A DNA stretch of 64,000 bases, from contig JAECUM010001722.1 of NCBI GenBank assembly GCA_016617855.1, forward strand, positions 1 through 64,000, read 5' to 3'. Shown piece by piece: positions 24,302-37,157 of the stretch. The position numbers and the translations under genes are program-made. This DNA comes from Megalonaias nervosa. Taxonomy: Eukaryota > Mollusca > Bivalvia > Unionida > Unionidae. Each line of letters opens with the position of its first letter. The stretch's first letter is position 1. A model generated the notes under the pieces. It was given only the letters and a program-made list of their open reading frames with translations, ran no database searches and was not told where the DNA came from.

Positions 24302-25547
24302 CTTAAAAGACTAATTAATTATTATTCACCCCCATGTTGGGATTCCATTAGTATGTCCCACAGCCTTGTATTGATGGTCTGCATACTTGTATTGCAGCTA
24401 CAGAATTTAGTGTACTATTCAAAAACACATGACCTATGAATGGGGGAGCTATACTATTTTCATTTTCTTAATTGGTTGCTTCCCTTAGCAAAAGAATTGC
24501 TGTAAAATTGCAGTTTTATACCAGTTTTGTTTGCAGACCAGTTAAATTCCTGTTCAACAGTTTAAACTAGTAAATGTGAACTATTTTGCATCAAACATTA
24601 TTTTTAGCAGTTTTTTTTGGTCAAACTGCAGTTAAAATTCAGTTAAATTGCCCAGAATATGGAAATGAGGTAATATTTATCACGATATCACAATAAACTG
24701 CAGAAAAGTGCATTAATATTACAGTTTAATGATTTCATAAAATACTAAATCACAACAGCAAAAATGCTTTTTTTAAAGAACTACCAGCATGTATTATTTA
24801 GTGAAAGCTATGCAAGAAAGAGCCAATAAACCCAGAACCAATTTTTCAAACATATATATGGATTATGGTTTTAATAAATGTTAACTTAATATTTAGCAAT
24901 AAAAAGAAACAAGTGCAAAAATAACATAGGTTTCCACCATAATGGCAGATTTAATTAATAGTGAATAAGTCCTATGACCAAGAAAATAATTTATGATGAA
25001 CATTACAAAAACTTGTCTCTTTTTTAAATTTTAGTAATAAAGTATGTGCAGAACACTGGAATATAATGGCAGAGGCCACATGCACTTAGAGTGCCATCGT
25101 TTTCCAACTTCTGGGGGTGTACTTTTATTTTGTTTTACATATGAACCCTTTCAAAAGAACTACATAGGCACAAGGTGTGTTCACTAATAATCATTCAGTT
25201 TCGCTGGGGTCCTCTAAAAATCAATGAATAAATCAAAGGAAACAGTAGAGGGAATGAATACACATTCATTATTGTTCGGAACAACATTTAGCATAATTGC
25301 TTGAAACAGTATTGATCAAAGTCAAACATTCTTTCATACAGTTGTGCAAAATATTAGTAATTTCTGTCCTAATATTTAAAAGTTTGTTGAAATGGAACTT
25401 CTCAATACAGTATCATTATGTACTGATATGCCATTTTAGTTACTTTTATAATACTAGTAGCATTTTGTACTCAAAATATATTTCATCAGCTATTACATTA
25501 TTTTTTAAATGATGTGTAATGCTGTCCTTGCAATAGTGTTGCACATA

Positions 25548-25782
25548 GTGCAATAAAGGAGACATAGTGGGAGTATGCATACTGCAATAAAAGAGACTTA
25601 ATGGGAGTATGCATAGTGCAATAAAGGAGACTTGGTGGGAGCATGCATAGTGCAATAATAGAGACTTAGTGGGAGTATGCATAGTGCAATAATGGAGACT
25701 TAGTGGAAATATGCATAGTGCAATAATGGAGACTTAGTGGGAGTATGCATAGCGCAATAAAGGAGACTTAGTGCGAGTATGA
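25548..25782. repeat. 34-bp minisatellite, seven units
   Basis: Units start at 25548, 25582, 25616, 25650, 25684, 25718 and 25752, exactly 34 bp apart with no indels. The core is GCAATAA.GGAGACTTAGTG followed by GGAGTATGCATAGT. Units differ by a few substitutions. Confidence 0.97.
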
Positions 25783-25847
25783 TCTGGATCATATCCAATG
25801 AATTACTCAGGAAAGATTCAAGAAATTTAGGCTGATCCACAGAGTGA

Positions 25848-26067
25848 CTGACGTGTAACACTGGGGCATCATGCCACAGACATGTAGCATCATGTCCCAC
25901 CAAGTCACATTATCCTGACACCATTAACCTCTGAATGCTGAATGCCCAGCAAGGCAGATGTTAGTACCATTTTTATAAGTCTTTGCTATGACTCAGCTGC
26001 GGTTCGAACCCACAACCTGCCACATCTGAGATGGATGCTCTATCCATTTAAGCCACAGGAGTGGTCA
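25848..26067 (-). mobile_element. SINE group A, 3'-truncated
   Basis: Read on the - strand: GAGTGGCTTAAATGG..AGAGCATCC head, GGTTGTGGGTTCGAACC (B-box region), ACTCAGCT...GCAAAGACTTATAAAAATGG, TACTAACATCTGCC body, and a part ending CATGATGCCCCAGTGTTACA. The last ~100 bp, including the tail, are missing. Confidence 0.85.
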
Positions 26068-26929
26068 GATATCACAAGTATGGACCGTGATATTTTTGTT
26101 CATGCAGCTGCCCAAAGATGTATCTCTGTAGGGGTATAGCACTTCAAGAACATAGAATCTGATAGTTCTGAAGTGGAAACCAAGGTGGTTTATAAACCCA
26201 AATCTATTTAAAAAAAAAAAATAAAACTAGTAATTTATAGTGAACTTCAATTAGACAGTTTTATAAAAATGAACAACTGTTGTTGAAAACACATTTCAGT
26301 TGTAGCATCTTTTAAATTTTACATCGAAGTAAAAACAGCTTAACTGTAGCATGTTGCAAATTTATTTATGTCAGAATTAAATGGCAAAGCTTTTTTTTCA
26401 GCATAAATGCAGTATTGCTTAATTTTGCTATGTCATGCATATATATGTGAATTTGTCATGATTTTGGAGTATGTACTTTCAGCACCGTAGCAGTATATTT
26501 TGGGACACTTCATTGTTGTAAAACTGTCAAAGTCAGTTCAGCATGACAGCACTTTGATCTGGAAAGCAAAATCATATTTTTGTTGTTAAATCAATTTAGG
26601 ATGACTGGAGCATGCATATTTAGTGTGATGGCAATCTAGGCAGGGAATGAGCATAGGTGGGTGTTTATGCAGTCATTTGCCAGTACAAGTACAGTATGTA
26701 CCATGCTTTCAGTGCATGCTGCAGTTCAGCTAGGGATATAGTTCAGAAAGTGACAGCCTGCTGATACAAACCAATCTTATTTATCTATATCCCAGTGCTA
26801 GAGTCCCAAGCCAATAAAACTGTTTGATCTGTTTGAAGTATATAATTATTTGTGTTGTCATAATTTAATCATTGAGTAATTTCTGATTAGTTAAATCTAA
26901 TTTCATTTTTTTTTTTCCTTCAAGTAATC

Positions 26930-27035
26930 TGAAATTTTCAAGTGAAGGCCCAAAAAATACTTGTGTTTCTGTTTGGCCAACCATCCCTGTTTCGCATTGC
27001 CGACCCTAGCACATTTTACCCCGTTGGTTAAAAAA
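26930..27035 (-). repeat. Dispersed repeat family G, copy 4
   Basis: The reverse complement contains AACGGGGTAAAATGTGCTAG, GGTCGGCAATGCGAAACAGG and GATGGTTGGCCAAACAG, and is collinear with the other copies. Confidence 0.65.
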
Positions 27036-27789
27036 AATTCCTGAAGTTGGTTTGTGTATCTAATTGAGCCAGTTTTGCCCAGTGCTCGGCGACCTATGAT
27101 TGTAACATACAAGAAAACTGGATTTTTCAGTTTTGCTGCTCAAATAACTGGACTTGGAATGTGATTGTATAAACAATGTTCTTGGAGATAAACCTGTATT
27201 TTATTGTCAGAATAACTCCATTTTCAAAGCAGTAAATAAAATTGGCTGAATTACTGCAAAGTGACTGTTTTCCTTATTTCAGAGCCCAGTTTATATAGAA
27301 TGTTTCTGTTACTGTTTTGTAACTGGTTTCTAAAAAGTGTTTTTCTGATTCTAGGTGAAGTAACTTTTAGAAAATGCAATTTACCTGCACTTTCAACTGA
27401 AAACTGTGTTATACTGCAGAAAAATTTAATATTTAGCCAGCTTTTGCTAAGAATTACCATCAGCACTCACCAGTCCTTCATGAATAATAAGCTGTCATTT
27501 GCCCACCACTAGGTAATGCATAACTGGCTAAATATATTGAGTGATATCTATATTGCTGTTTTGACCATTAATCTAAGCGAGGGGTTTAGTGACTTATAAA
27601 AGAATAATAAAAAAATGTTTTTACCAACCAGACAGAGGAAACAGAGATAATTACATTGTTCAAAGAGTAGGTAGTCCCTACTGAAATATGGAGTGGGTGT
27701 TCTCTGTAATCTGACACATCCACTGACTCACTCACTGTACTGTGACATGATCTAATAACAAAACCTGAACTAATGTAGTGATCATAGAC

Positions 27790-28920
27790 CAGAAGAGCTT
27801 ATGGGATGGTCTTTCAGTCATTGTCTGTCCAACCATTGCTACTTCTCCTAAACTATTTGGAGGATTCCAATGAAACTTTACATACACATTAATTCCATGA
27901 TCTAGCTCAGGCATATGCAGCTTCCTCTAGGGAGCAGACTGGATAATGATTGATAAGCCACACCTTATGATGTAATTAGGCAGATAAAACCAGGTCGCAG
28001 GCTGGATCTGGACGGCAACCCGTAGTTTTGTACATGCCTGATCTAAATGATTCTAAATGAAGATGGTGCTGCTCAGAAATCCAGTATGGCCACCACAGCA
28101 GCCATCTTGGAAATCTTGTTTCTGAACAATGTCTCAAGTTCTCCACCATCTACAGTTACCAAACTTTGTGGATAGCTTGCATTTGGGATAAGGAAGAACC
28201 CTATTAATTTCAGGGTCAAAAGGTCAAGATCACTGTGATTGATAGAAGAAAATGGTTTCTCTACCATAACTCAGGTTCTCCATGATCTATATTTTCAAAA
28301 CTTTGCAAATGGTTTGCACTTGGGTTAAAGAAGAACCCTATAGATTTTGGAGCTCAAAATGTCAAAGGTGAAGTTCACTCAGAAAGATGAAAATGGGTTT
28401 CCACATGATAACTGGAGTTCTCAGTTATTGATGGTTACCAATGTTTATGCTTGGCTAGCACTTGGTGTAAGAAAGAAGACTTGATTTTGGAATCAAAAGG
28501 GCAAAAGTCATGGTCACTGACAGAAATATTAAAAAATGGTTGGTGCACAATAACATTACATGTAGTTCTGAATTATATACATCAACTAAACTTTGTGTAT
28601 GGCTAACACTTAGGGTAAGGAAGAAGGCTGTTGATTTTGGGGTCAAAGGTTGAAGTCACCACTAGAAGTAGAAAAATGGCTTTCACACAATAATAATAGT
28701 AATTCTACTTCACAGACCTAGCCCAATCTTTGTTGATGGCTTGGACATGGGGTTAGAAAGAAGCCTTTTGATGCTGGTGTCAAAAAGGCAAAGAGTATGA
28801 TCACTCTGACTGAAAGAAGACAAATCATTTCTGTGCAAAATTTCAGGGTACCTGCCTACATAGAGGGCTATTAATCACAAGGCAGGCATATAAATTAATG
28901 TGCCTTTTGCAGTACTCTTG
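27790..28920 (+). repeat. Chimeric array element: Array-3 5' part joined to Array-1 units and end
   Basis: 27790-28120 matches the start of the Array-3 element at 57395: TTGTCTGTC...CTA..CTATTTGGAGGATT, CCAATGAAACTTTACAT, then AAATGAAGATGGTGCTGCTC and GTATGGCCACCA. From about 28130 it changes to Array-1 units, with GGTTTC/CACA-ATAAC anchors at 28251, 28388, 28538, 28676 and 28826. It ends with the Array-1 terminus GTACTCTTG at 28912-28920. A hAT MITE interrupts it at 27908-28040. Confidence 0.7.
27908..28040. mobile_element. hAT-type MITE (133 bp) with related empty site
   Basis: Starts CAGGCATATGCAGC and ends TTGTACATGCCTG (TIR 10/12). It is flanked by ATCTAGCT (27900-27907) and ATCTAAAT (28041-28048), an imperfect 8-bp duplication. 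The paralogous array element near 57516-57545 has the uninterrupted sequence CTATAGTTGATTCAAAATGA, which acts as an empty site. Confidence 0.82.
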
Positions 28921-29690
28921 CTTTAATCTTGTGTCTGGTGATTAGGGGTTTAGAACAATATGCTTGGTCAATGAAATCAATCAGTTTGATTCAGCATAAT
29001 CTTAGAAAAGATTGTTTCTCAGTGGTCTAATATTGAGAAATATTGATCAGAATATAATTTATTTTAGTCTGTATAATACTGAGAAATACACAATAAAGTT
29101 CAAGATAAACACAATTTATGATGAAAATGTATTTATAGAATTGTGTACTGGTGATAGTTTAAGTTTGCATCACGATAACCCACTTCAGAAAATTTGTAGG
29201 AACTTTGGCTGTGTCAAATAGACTAGTCACAGCCCCCATTTTCTACTGATTTTTCAATGCTGCAAAGTGTGATTGTCTCCAGTTATATATCAAGAAATAT
29301 TACATACAAAAGTTCTTGAAAGTCATTGAATTTGTAGAGGAATGACTGATGTCACTTGCATAATTTTCTGAAAAAGTTGGTTATTTGCATTGATTGAAAC
29401 ATATTAAAATAAATGATTTACTTAGGTTCATTCAAGGAAAACGTATCTATTTGCTCCATAGTTTGTTGTTTAAGAGATACATGTAGATGAGAAAGAAAAA
29501 AAATGATACCATCAATAGATCTGTCATGAATTAGGTCCTTGAAAAGTATTACATGCATCTTTACAAAAATCATTGAATTTTATAATTCCTAATTTATATG
29601 AATCCATAAATTTATGAATATGCATTTGAAATGAAAAGATCTTTACATCATTGCTCATTGGGGTTTTTAAAGGTCAAATATGGAGGTTGC

Positions 29691-29861
29691 TGTGTGTGTG
29701 TGTTTTGGATTTTTAACATATCTTTAACAATTTGAGTCGTATCGCTACAGTGTCTGCAGGGTAGCAGTATATAGTTATGTCTAGCGCAGGGGATCATGCC
29801 GAAGACATGTGGCATCATCTCCCACCCAGTCATATTATCCCGACACCAGGCCAACCTAAGT
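29691..29861 (-). mobile_element. SINE group A, 5'-truncated
   Basis: On the - strand it holds the group A body and tail only: GGCCTGGTGTCGGGATAATA, TGACTGGGTGGGAGATGATG, CCACATGTCTTCGGCATGAT, then ...GTTAAAGATATGTTAAAAAT, CCAAAACACACAC. The tRNA head is lost. Confidence 0.8.
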
Positions 29862-30986
29862 CCTAAATTCAAAATGTGTCCCTGCCAAAGTTGGCACAAA
29901 TTTAACATGGCACGAACATGTAAATAGCACAAGTAGTTGCTAACAAAGAGATGATTGTGTAGGGTATTTGCAGTACCGATATGATACAAAATGAACAGTC
30001 ATTTGGGAAAATTTATGAAAATGATGATAGTGTTTTTAATTTTTTTAATGACATTTTCAATACTTGAGGCTGCCAACCAATGGTACTGTATATCACACAA
30101 ACTTTTGATCATTCCCATTATACAGCAGTTTGGTATATGATGCTGTTCTTGATACATTGTGGTTTTATACATAATGGAGTTCTCACAATAATGCAGTTTA
30201 GTACATAACACATCGGTGGACACAGACTAACATGTTATAATGAGGGACATGCATGAAGAAGAAAACATGTACAAAATTTTTAATCATGACATTGGTTGGG
30301 TAGAATTATGAAAATACTGTGCATTCCAGTGCAATTGTACAATCTTCACATTTTGGCATGCATCTTCTGACCATTGCATTATATAAATCAAAAAGAGAAA
30401 ATAAATAAATAAAATCTATATCTTTGGTTGAAATTACAAATAATCACTCTTTTGCAAATTAAATGCAGTTCATTGAGATTGTAAAATTGGGGACAAGCAC
30501 TCTGACAATATAAGACAGTAAAAGTGGGGACCTTCTCCCCCTTTTCAATGTCACCTCATACCTCCTAACATAACCTTCTGCTGAGTTCCTTGACATTTGT
30601 TGCTTGTATTTCTCCTTTGTTAATCAATAAAAGAAAGTTCAAATGAGGATGTGTTTCTAGTTGATATTTCTGTACTTATAAAAGGGATGACATTTTCAAC
30701 TTTCCCTCTCTTGTCCCTGATGATTTGGTCACATGTAATATGCTTGCAAGAAAATGTGTTATGAGCAATAGTCATATAACTCTTTATATTATTTCCCAAT
30801 TGTACATAGTATAATCAGTAAATCTATATTTTCTGTGCCTTTTGCCCTTAAGAATTAAAAATAATGCGGAAGCAAAAAATCACAAGTTGTGACCATGCAG
30901 CACACAAAATCATTGTTTTTCCTTTAAACGACTGTTCAATCAATAGACTTCTTCAGTAATTGATGGTTGATAAGTTCTGGAGTGAT

Positions 30987-31233
30987 GTTGTTGTTGTAGG
31001 GTTTAACACCATTTTTCAGCACAAGATAGGCTATACATGGTGGCCGGTATAAATGGTGGAGGAAGAACCCAAGAAAACCCCGGAAAGAACCACCGACCCA
31101 CGAGAAGCTACTGGCAAGCTTTCTCACATACCCACATTGGCCGAGCCCGAGACTCTAACCCACGCAGACAGAGGTGAGACGGCAGTGATCCATAACAGTG
31201 AGTGCTTTAGACCACTCTGCCACTTGGGGCCCC
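30987..31233 (-). mobile_element. SINE group B, full length with target-site duplication
   Basis: Flanked by perfect 10-bp repeats CTGGAGTGAT (30977-30986 and 31234-31243). On the - strand it runs GGGGCCCCAAGTGGCAGAGT, GGTCTAAAGCA (tRNA-like A-box region), then GTGGGTTAGAGTCTCGGG (B-box region), then a conserved core CGTGGGTCGGTGGTTCTTTC..GGGTTCTTCCTCCACC, and an AACAACAAC tail. The core resembles a central domain widespread in molluscan SINEs (from memory). At 247 bp it is the best-preserved SINE in the window. A 77-codon frame crossing it is not a gene. Confidence 0.93.
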
Positions 31234-33065
31234 CTGGAGTGATATCACACAAGTATACAGCTAAAGAGAGGAAATACAGTCTATGATTTTTGGAAAATGT
31301 AAATCTCCATTAAATTTAGCAGTAAATTTTGGTAATTCTAATGAGTAAAATTTATTGATGAGCAGCCTTTAAATTTTTGCATTTTTGTTATGTACCAAAG
31401 GTTTTCTCCATATTTACCTTTAAATTCATGGTTTCTAAAATCCATAATATAAATAAATTATATCCCCAACAAATAAAAGTATATTCATTCTTAGAAAAAT
31501 TTTAATAAAGATTTCAAATTGATATAGATTTTCAGCAGGACTTGAATAAGTTACAGTTTTCTTTTTTGTCTAAAAAAGAACTGATGTTGTTGACAGTCTT
31601 CATAAACATATTTAACAATGTTTGGTTGGCAAGTCCCCCCCTTAGTGAAAATCCTGGAGAAATTGCTGCTGCCTTTTCATGCTCCAGTGAGCATCTACAC
31701 TTTCATGTTTAGGTGAGTTTCTTGGACATTGTTGCTTATAAAGTCATGATACCTGATGTGTGTGCATACATTTTGTGGAATATTACACCATATGAAATAT
31801 AGGTCACTTTGTCCAACATTTTCACTTCAGTGACTGTACACTTATGATCTTAAGGTGGGTTCCTTTGACTATTTTGCTTGTAATCTTGCAACATAATAAA
31901 AATATGCAGGTGAGCCTGACTGTTATCCAATACTTCATATATTCTGATTATCTGATTGTTCATTTTAAGGTTTTATTCATGTACATTTTAAGCTACATTT
32001 ACATTTATGGACCTTTAAATGTTATTTTCAAAGATCAACCTATGAATTTTGTATATAGGTACATGTACAGAAGCAGAGCAAAGTCGGGGAACATTTTTTG
32101 GACAGTATGGGAAGCAGACTTTTTTGCTTTGGGTGAAGTAAATTGTTAATATATGTAAACTCTCGGTGTGTTCTAGGAATTCACACTTTCACCATTTTTG
32201 CATCTGTCTTCTTTAGCATAAAAGACTTCCTTGGGGACATCATTTGTGAGGGAGAAACATGACTTGTAGGAAATATACACGTACGTTTTTGGAGGAGAAA
32301 AAACCCTGCTAAACTTTTATGGCTATAATGGCATTCAAATTTAATTCTCAGTTCTGGTGAAAGAGTAAAAATCTACAATTTGATTTGTGGCCTTTTTTGG
32401 TGTGTAACAGAAGTAACTTGTTGAGGATTTTATTTTTGTACCTAATGAATTACCCCTGGCTTGAAGCTGCAGTATGTACCGACATGCCTAAATATGTGTA
32501 CATGGTATACAATAGAAAACATGATGCTGTTTAATGAACCAATCTGAAACTCAACCTTTTCCCTGGTCTGCTGTCTTTACTCTCTTATAAGGTATAACGT
32601 TACCAATTGTACAACCCCAGGTGGGCGGAGCTTAAGGTGTAGGGAACATTGCATTCAGAAATAAACCACAAAACTAGCTGTGATTGGTGCATTATGTAAG
32701 AGTTGTACTTTCTGTTAAGCTTTAAAAAAAGTTGAGCCTCTTGGCAACATGTGAGATTATGTTAATTCATAACTATATCACATTTTGTATTTTTTATGAT
32801 TTTTTTTTAAAATGTGGTACACATGACTGAAAATGTGTCTGGTGTAACTAGATAACTCTTACCCCTGTCTTATTCCAGCAGAGTTATCTCTCTTAAATCC
32901 AATGGAGTACCTGGTTCTGTCCTTGTCAAACTGACAATCTAACATTGTTCTCTGTGACAGTGGGTGACATGCATGCTGAGGTAGGATAGAAAGTATATTA
33001 TTTTACAAAACATTAGCATTGAGGTCTATGGAAAAACAATTGGTACTGTGATACCATAAGTGCAG

Positions 33066-33249
33066 TCCAACTGCAAACTGCACACACCCAGATCTACCAT
33101 CACATAATGTATCAGCAGATATGGGTCTGTACAGTTTGTTTGGAGTAATCAATGGAACAAACAACGTAAACCCTGATCTGCAGGTGCGTTATGCTATAGC
33201 GGATCAGGATCTTTGTTGTTTGCAGTTCACGTCAGCTTATAAGCGAGTA
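33066..33249. mobile_element. Palindromic MITE group E
   Basis: Left part AGTCCAACTGCAAACTGCAC...CCCAGATCTACCATCACATA and right part GCGGATCAGGATCTTTGTTG, TTTGCAGTTCACGTCAGCTT, ATAAGCGAGTACATA form imperfect long inverted repeats. Related copies lie at 38186-38378, 55388-55591 and 10232-10302. Target-site duplication not resolved. Confidence 0.6.
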
Positions 33250-33789
33250 CATATTTTCCTTATTTTTCTTTTTTATTACAGTTGACTGCGTTTTATATGT
33301 ATGCAATGTGCATGCTGTACCTCATTGAATTTGTGGCCGTTTCATTTGCTGTACATCTTAATATGTCATTTGATCAATAAAGAGCTTCAGAATATTCATA
33401 TTTAATTTCATACTGCTACATATATGTACATATGACACTTTTTAATGACACTTGTTATAATTCAGGAAGATATACTGCCTGGATATGCATAATCTGCTGT
33501 CACCAGATTTACTGAAACATGCATGTTTATTTATACACTTCATGATTTTGTATTTACAGGCAGTAAACTAAACTAAGCCATGTACATCTATTGAAGTCTT
33601 ACCTCTGTTTCATCCCCTCAGGGCAGGAGCTTTAGTGTTGTCCCGTAAACTGTCTTTTTTTCATTGTCTTTCTTTAATTGATGCCTGTTAATTATGTTAA
33701 TATCTTGCTTTTCTTGGTTAATTTTTTTCAAATAAGTCCTAAATGAGGCATAGACACAGAGAAAAGGAACAAAATTTTAAGGACACAGA

Positions 33790-33850
33790 AGAGGTTACTG
33801 GTTAGACATCTGTTCTTGAGGGGACATGGATTAATTCCCTCCCAGAATTC
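33790..33850 (+). mobile_element. tRNA-like SINE head fragment
   Basis: GGTTACTGGTTAGACATCTG...GGGACATGGATTAATTCCC resembles a tRNA-derived head with weak A- and B-box-like segments. Confidence 0.35.
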
Positions 33851-33941
33851 ATGCATTTTATATAAGCACTGGAAGAACTGTGAGGTGACTTTTTGTCATT
33901 GAACTTGCAATGGCTCAGTTCAGAAGTCATGGTACCATTTT

Positions 33942-34112
33942 TTTGTAGAGTGTTGAACTTCTACTTCAAGGATCTGTGTTTGATACCTGCCCAGGTCTGC
34001 CAGGGTCAGTTACCTTGGTGGGTCTGTGGCACAGGTAGTTAGCTCCAATTTCCTTGGCATGCTGGCCAGTAATGTGTTAAAAGTGCTGTTAAACCTAACC
34101 AACCAATGGCTG
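33942..34112 (+). mobile_element. SINE group C-like, tRNA-headed
   Basis: TAGAGTGTTGAACTTCTACT, CAAGGATCTGTGTTTGATAC (B-box region), CTGCCCAGGTCTGCCAGGGT, then ...GTGTTAAAAGTGCTGTTAAA, CCTAACCAACCAA tail. The A box is partly degraded. Confidence 0.55.
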
Positions 34113-34989
34113 TTCTTCATGGTCATTTGTTATATACAGTGTATACTAGAGATTTTTTTGGATGATATTTATGACTTCTTATCATTAAATATTATGCTGA
34201 GTTTGCACTAAATATGATTTGGCATTGGTACATGTAGCATCATATTCAGTAAATATGACAGTGATTGTGCCTTGGAGTCATTAGTTTTATTAATTGCCAG
34301 AAATATTTTATTTTGTATGGGAGGTCAATACTTAATGACATTCATGGTCATCACCAATGCTTACTATATTTCCTTGATATTAAACTTGGTCTTTATGAAT
34401 ATGAAAATAATTGTGTGAAATTTGAAGTACATGTGGAAATCTTGCACCATTCTAACTAAACTCTCTGCATTCTTTTTGTGCCATTGTGCAGTGTCAGATG
34501 TAAAGTGTTTGAAAATTATACTCCAACACCATGATGTGACCCAATGTTCTGTATGGATTGCTATTGACTATGATTTATAAACATCTTAAAATTTACTCCC
34601 GTGTCAGGAGACATTTCATCACATTTAATTCTTAAATAAAAATAGTGAACCTCAGTACTGAAACCTCTCAAAATAAAAAAAATTAATCTGGTCCTGAGAG
34701 ATTCTGTGCTTGAGAGGTTGTAATGTATTTCGTCTTCAGACAGTTTTTAAAGTTACACATACAAAATAAAATTAATTAAAGATAAAGCTAACAGAATATT
34801 ACATGATCAGAAAATTGTTTCTGACTTGTGTAGACATTTATGTTTACTAATATTAAGAAGTAGCAAATGTTTGAATCTTTCGAGTTATTTATTTATTCTT
34901 GGAATTCTTTGAACTCGGTCAATTGTCCACACACTTAAAGCAGTGGGAAAGTGCATCAATTTACAAAATATATTGTCCAATTTGGATTA

Positions 34990-35155
34990 CACTGAAACTT
35001 GTCTACAAAGGACACTCAGGGGACCACACAAAATCTGTCCTTTATTGACTGGTGAAAATTGTATTTAAAAAAACACAGTAAAGGTTGTTATGAGCAGGTG
35101 TCTCCTATATGGACACGCATGGTAAGTTGGTTTTCATTTTACAGTGTTTTCAGTG
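34990..35155. mobile_element. Mariner-like (TA-target) MITE, degraded
   Basis: Begins TA|CACTGAAACTTGTCTACAAA followed by GGACACTCAGGGGACC and ends near GTTGGTTTTCATTTTACAGTG. This is the pattern of a TA-target MITE with CA.TGAAAC termini. The right boundary is blurred by a TGTTTTCAG repeat. Confidence 0.45.
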
Positions 35156-35187
35156 TTTTCAACTGAATACAGACTGGTCATTTGATC

Positions 35188-35380
35188 TAGTCATGGTGGT
35201 TCTGTGGATAGTGCACTAGTCATGCAATTCCAAGGGTATGGGTTTGAATCCTACACATCAGATCAGGCAGGGTCATCTATTATAATATTTCCCTAGGAAG
35301 GAAACTTTTCCCAATTGCCTCAGTATTAAATAACCATCATGTGTTGCTGTGCCATAAAATACCAAGCCAAACCAAAGCAC
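35188..35380 (+). mobile_element. tRNA-headed SINE (group C-like)
   Basis: GGTGGTTCTGTGGATAGTGC (A-box region), ATGGGTTTGAATCC (B-box region), then TTTCCCTAGGAAGGAAACTT, TTCCCAATTGCCTCAGTATT and an ATACCAAGCCAAACCAA tail. Read in the same direction as the anoctamin gene. Confidence 0.6.
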
Positions 35381-36577
35381 ACAAAATCTAGCTAGCTATG
35401 CCGTTGACAGTTCTGTGCATTCATTTTGCAATCTTTGCCACTTTGCATGGATACAACTGTATGCACATGCACCCAAACAGTGAGGTTAGCTTAAAATGAA
35501 TCTGAATAGTGAAATTGCCATGTTACTTGATTTTGTTACACTTGCTGCTTTTTTTTAGAAAGGGCCATTTTGTGTATCCAGTTACATATATTCAGACTTG
35601 ATAGATTGCCTTGTGATGAGTGCTTTTCTTCCCAAGGTTGAATTGATACTCAGCAGGGATTGTGAATTTATACATTCTACCTGTTGTGGTGAAGACTGTA
35701 TTTACCTGAAGTAGACAGTGTATACATGTGACAGACTATTGACATTGTCTGCACTGATGTTATCCAGGTTATTGAAACTACACTTACCACTAAATTGAAG
35801 TTACAGATGTCACTTGGCAGGAATGTTTTTTTTCCCCATAGAACTGTAAAATACAAAAGAATCAACTATAAAAAATATTGGATATGGGGAACAATGAAGG
35901 AAGACTCCTATATTCAATAGAAGGTTTGTATGAAATATTTCTGGTCTACTCTGAAGATGATTGGTGTAGGAAGGCAATTAATGGTATAATGAATTGTTCC
36001 ATTTAGGTGTGGAATGTTAATATGTTCATTTGTGTAAAAATATAGTTTTCCTATCTGACAAAGATGTTATCTCTTTGATGGCTTACAATGGTCATAATGC
36101 ACAAATGTCAGATTGTTTCAGTTTGTTTTATAGTAATTCTTTTTAAGACCAGCATATAATCCGTTGTTGTTTATTGAAAACAACACCCACATGTACACCA
36201 CATGGACTTGTCCTTATTCATTATAAAGCTTTGCCAAGTTGACTTACAATGTTAGCCTAGATGAGAAAATAAAAATTCTTAATATCAAGTCCATGTCAGG
36301 AAGTTAGATGGACTCATTTATTGGGATTTTTGAGAAAAAACAATTCAGAATTTAGCCCAGTCAGACCAGATGTTTGTTGTGCATCTCTGATGCACATCAA
36401 TAATTACTGCATGGGTTACAAGATGTATGTGACATATGAGTTAAATTAGTAAATCTGATTTTCATATTGGTTTGGTGCATTGCAGTTGATATTAACACAG
36501 TAAACTCTCAATTATCTGAACCACACTTCTCTGAATTCTTGGGTCAATGAAACTGATACAGTGATTTACAAACACAC

Positions 36578-36887
36578 TGGTAGTCTAAGTGGTTTGAGTG
36601 GCCACCTTGGATGCAGCAGGTTGTGGGTTTGAACCCAGACCGAGTCATACCAAAGACTTATAAAAATGGTACTAACAGCTGCCTCGCTAGGTGCTCAGCA
36701 TTAAGAGGTTAGTGCTAGAACTGGTTGGCCTGGTGTTAGGAATATGTGACTGGGTGGAACAGGATGGCACATGTCTGTGGCTTGATACCCAGTGCGAGAC
36801 ATCATTTTAAACTGCCACACTAAAGACATCATAGCAATGTGACTCAAATTATTAAAGCTTCGTTAAAAATCCCAAAACACACACTCA
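36578..36887 (+). mobile_element. SINE group A, near full length
   Basis: Head CTGGTAGTCTAAGTGGTTTG, AGTGGCCACC, B-box region GGTTGTGGGTTTGAACCC, body CCAAAGACTTATAAAAATGG, TACTAACAGCTGCCTCGCTA, GGTGCTCAGCATTAAGAGG, and tail CGTTAAAAATCCCAAAACAC followed by an ACAC repeat. Collinear with 53948-54275 throughout. Confidence 0.88.
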
Positions 36888-37157
36888 GGAGCAAAGGACT
36901 ATGTATGTTATTTTGTGCCCTTATCTTTATAATGAATTTTATTAGTATATAGTAAAATAGCTGTGTTCTTAAAATAATATATAAGCCTGCTTAGTGAAAT
37001 GGTCAAGTTATGTAAACTATGTGAGCAATATCATGTCCACTTGGTTCTTGTGCTTAATTGACCGTATTAAAAGTTGGCAAACCATGATGGTTAGAAAAAA
37101 GATGTGAAGACAAATTGATGCAATTTTTATTTACTTTAAGATGCATTACAGATAATA

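Noticed and set aside
25548..25782. CRISPR-like regular repeats
   Set aside because: Units are directly adjacent with no spacers, and the context is a eukaryotic intron. It is a minisatellite.
14640..28920. Receptor half-sites in Array-1 as proven enhancers
   Set aside because: Sequence match alone does not show binding or function. Reported as a finding to test and not annotated as regulatory sites.
29648..29989. 113-codon - strand frame
   Set aside because: It runs through a truncated group A SINE (29691-29861) and beyond, with no domain.
31053..31286. 77-codon frame beginning MVEEEPKKTPERTTD
   Set aside because: It lies almost wholly inside the full-length group B SINE and is its antisense translation.
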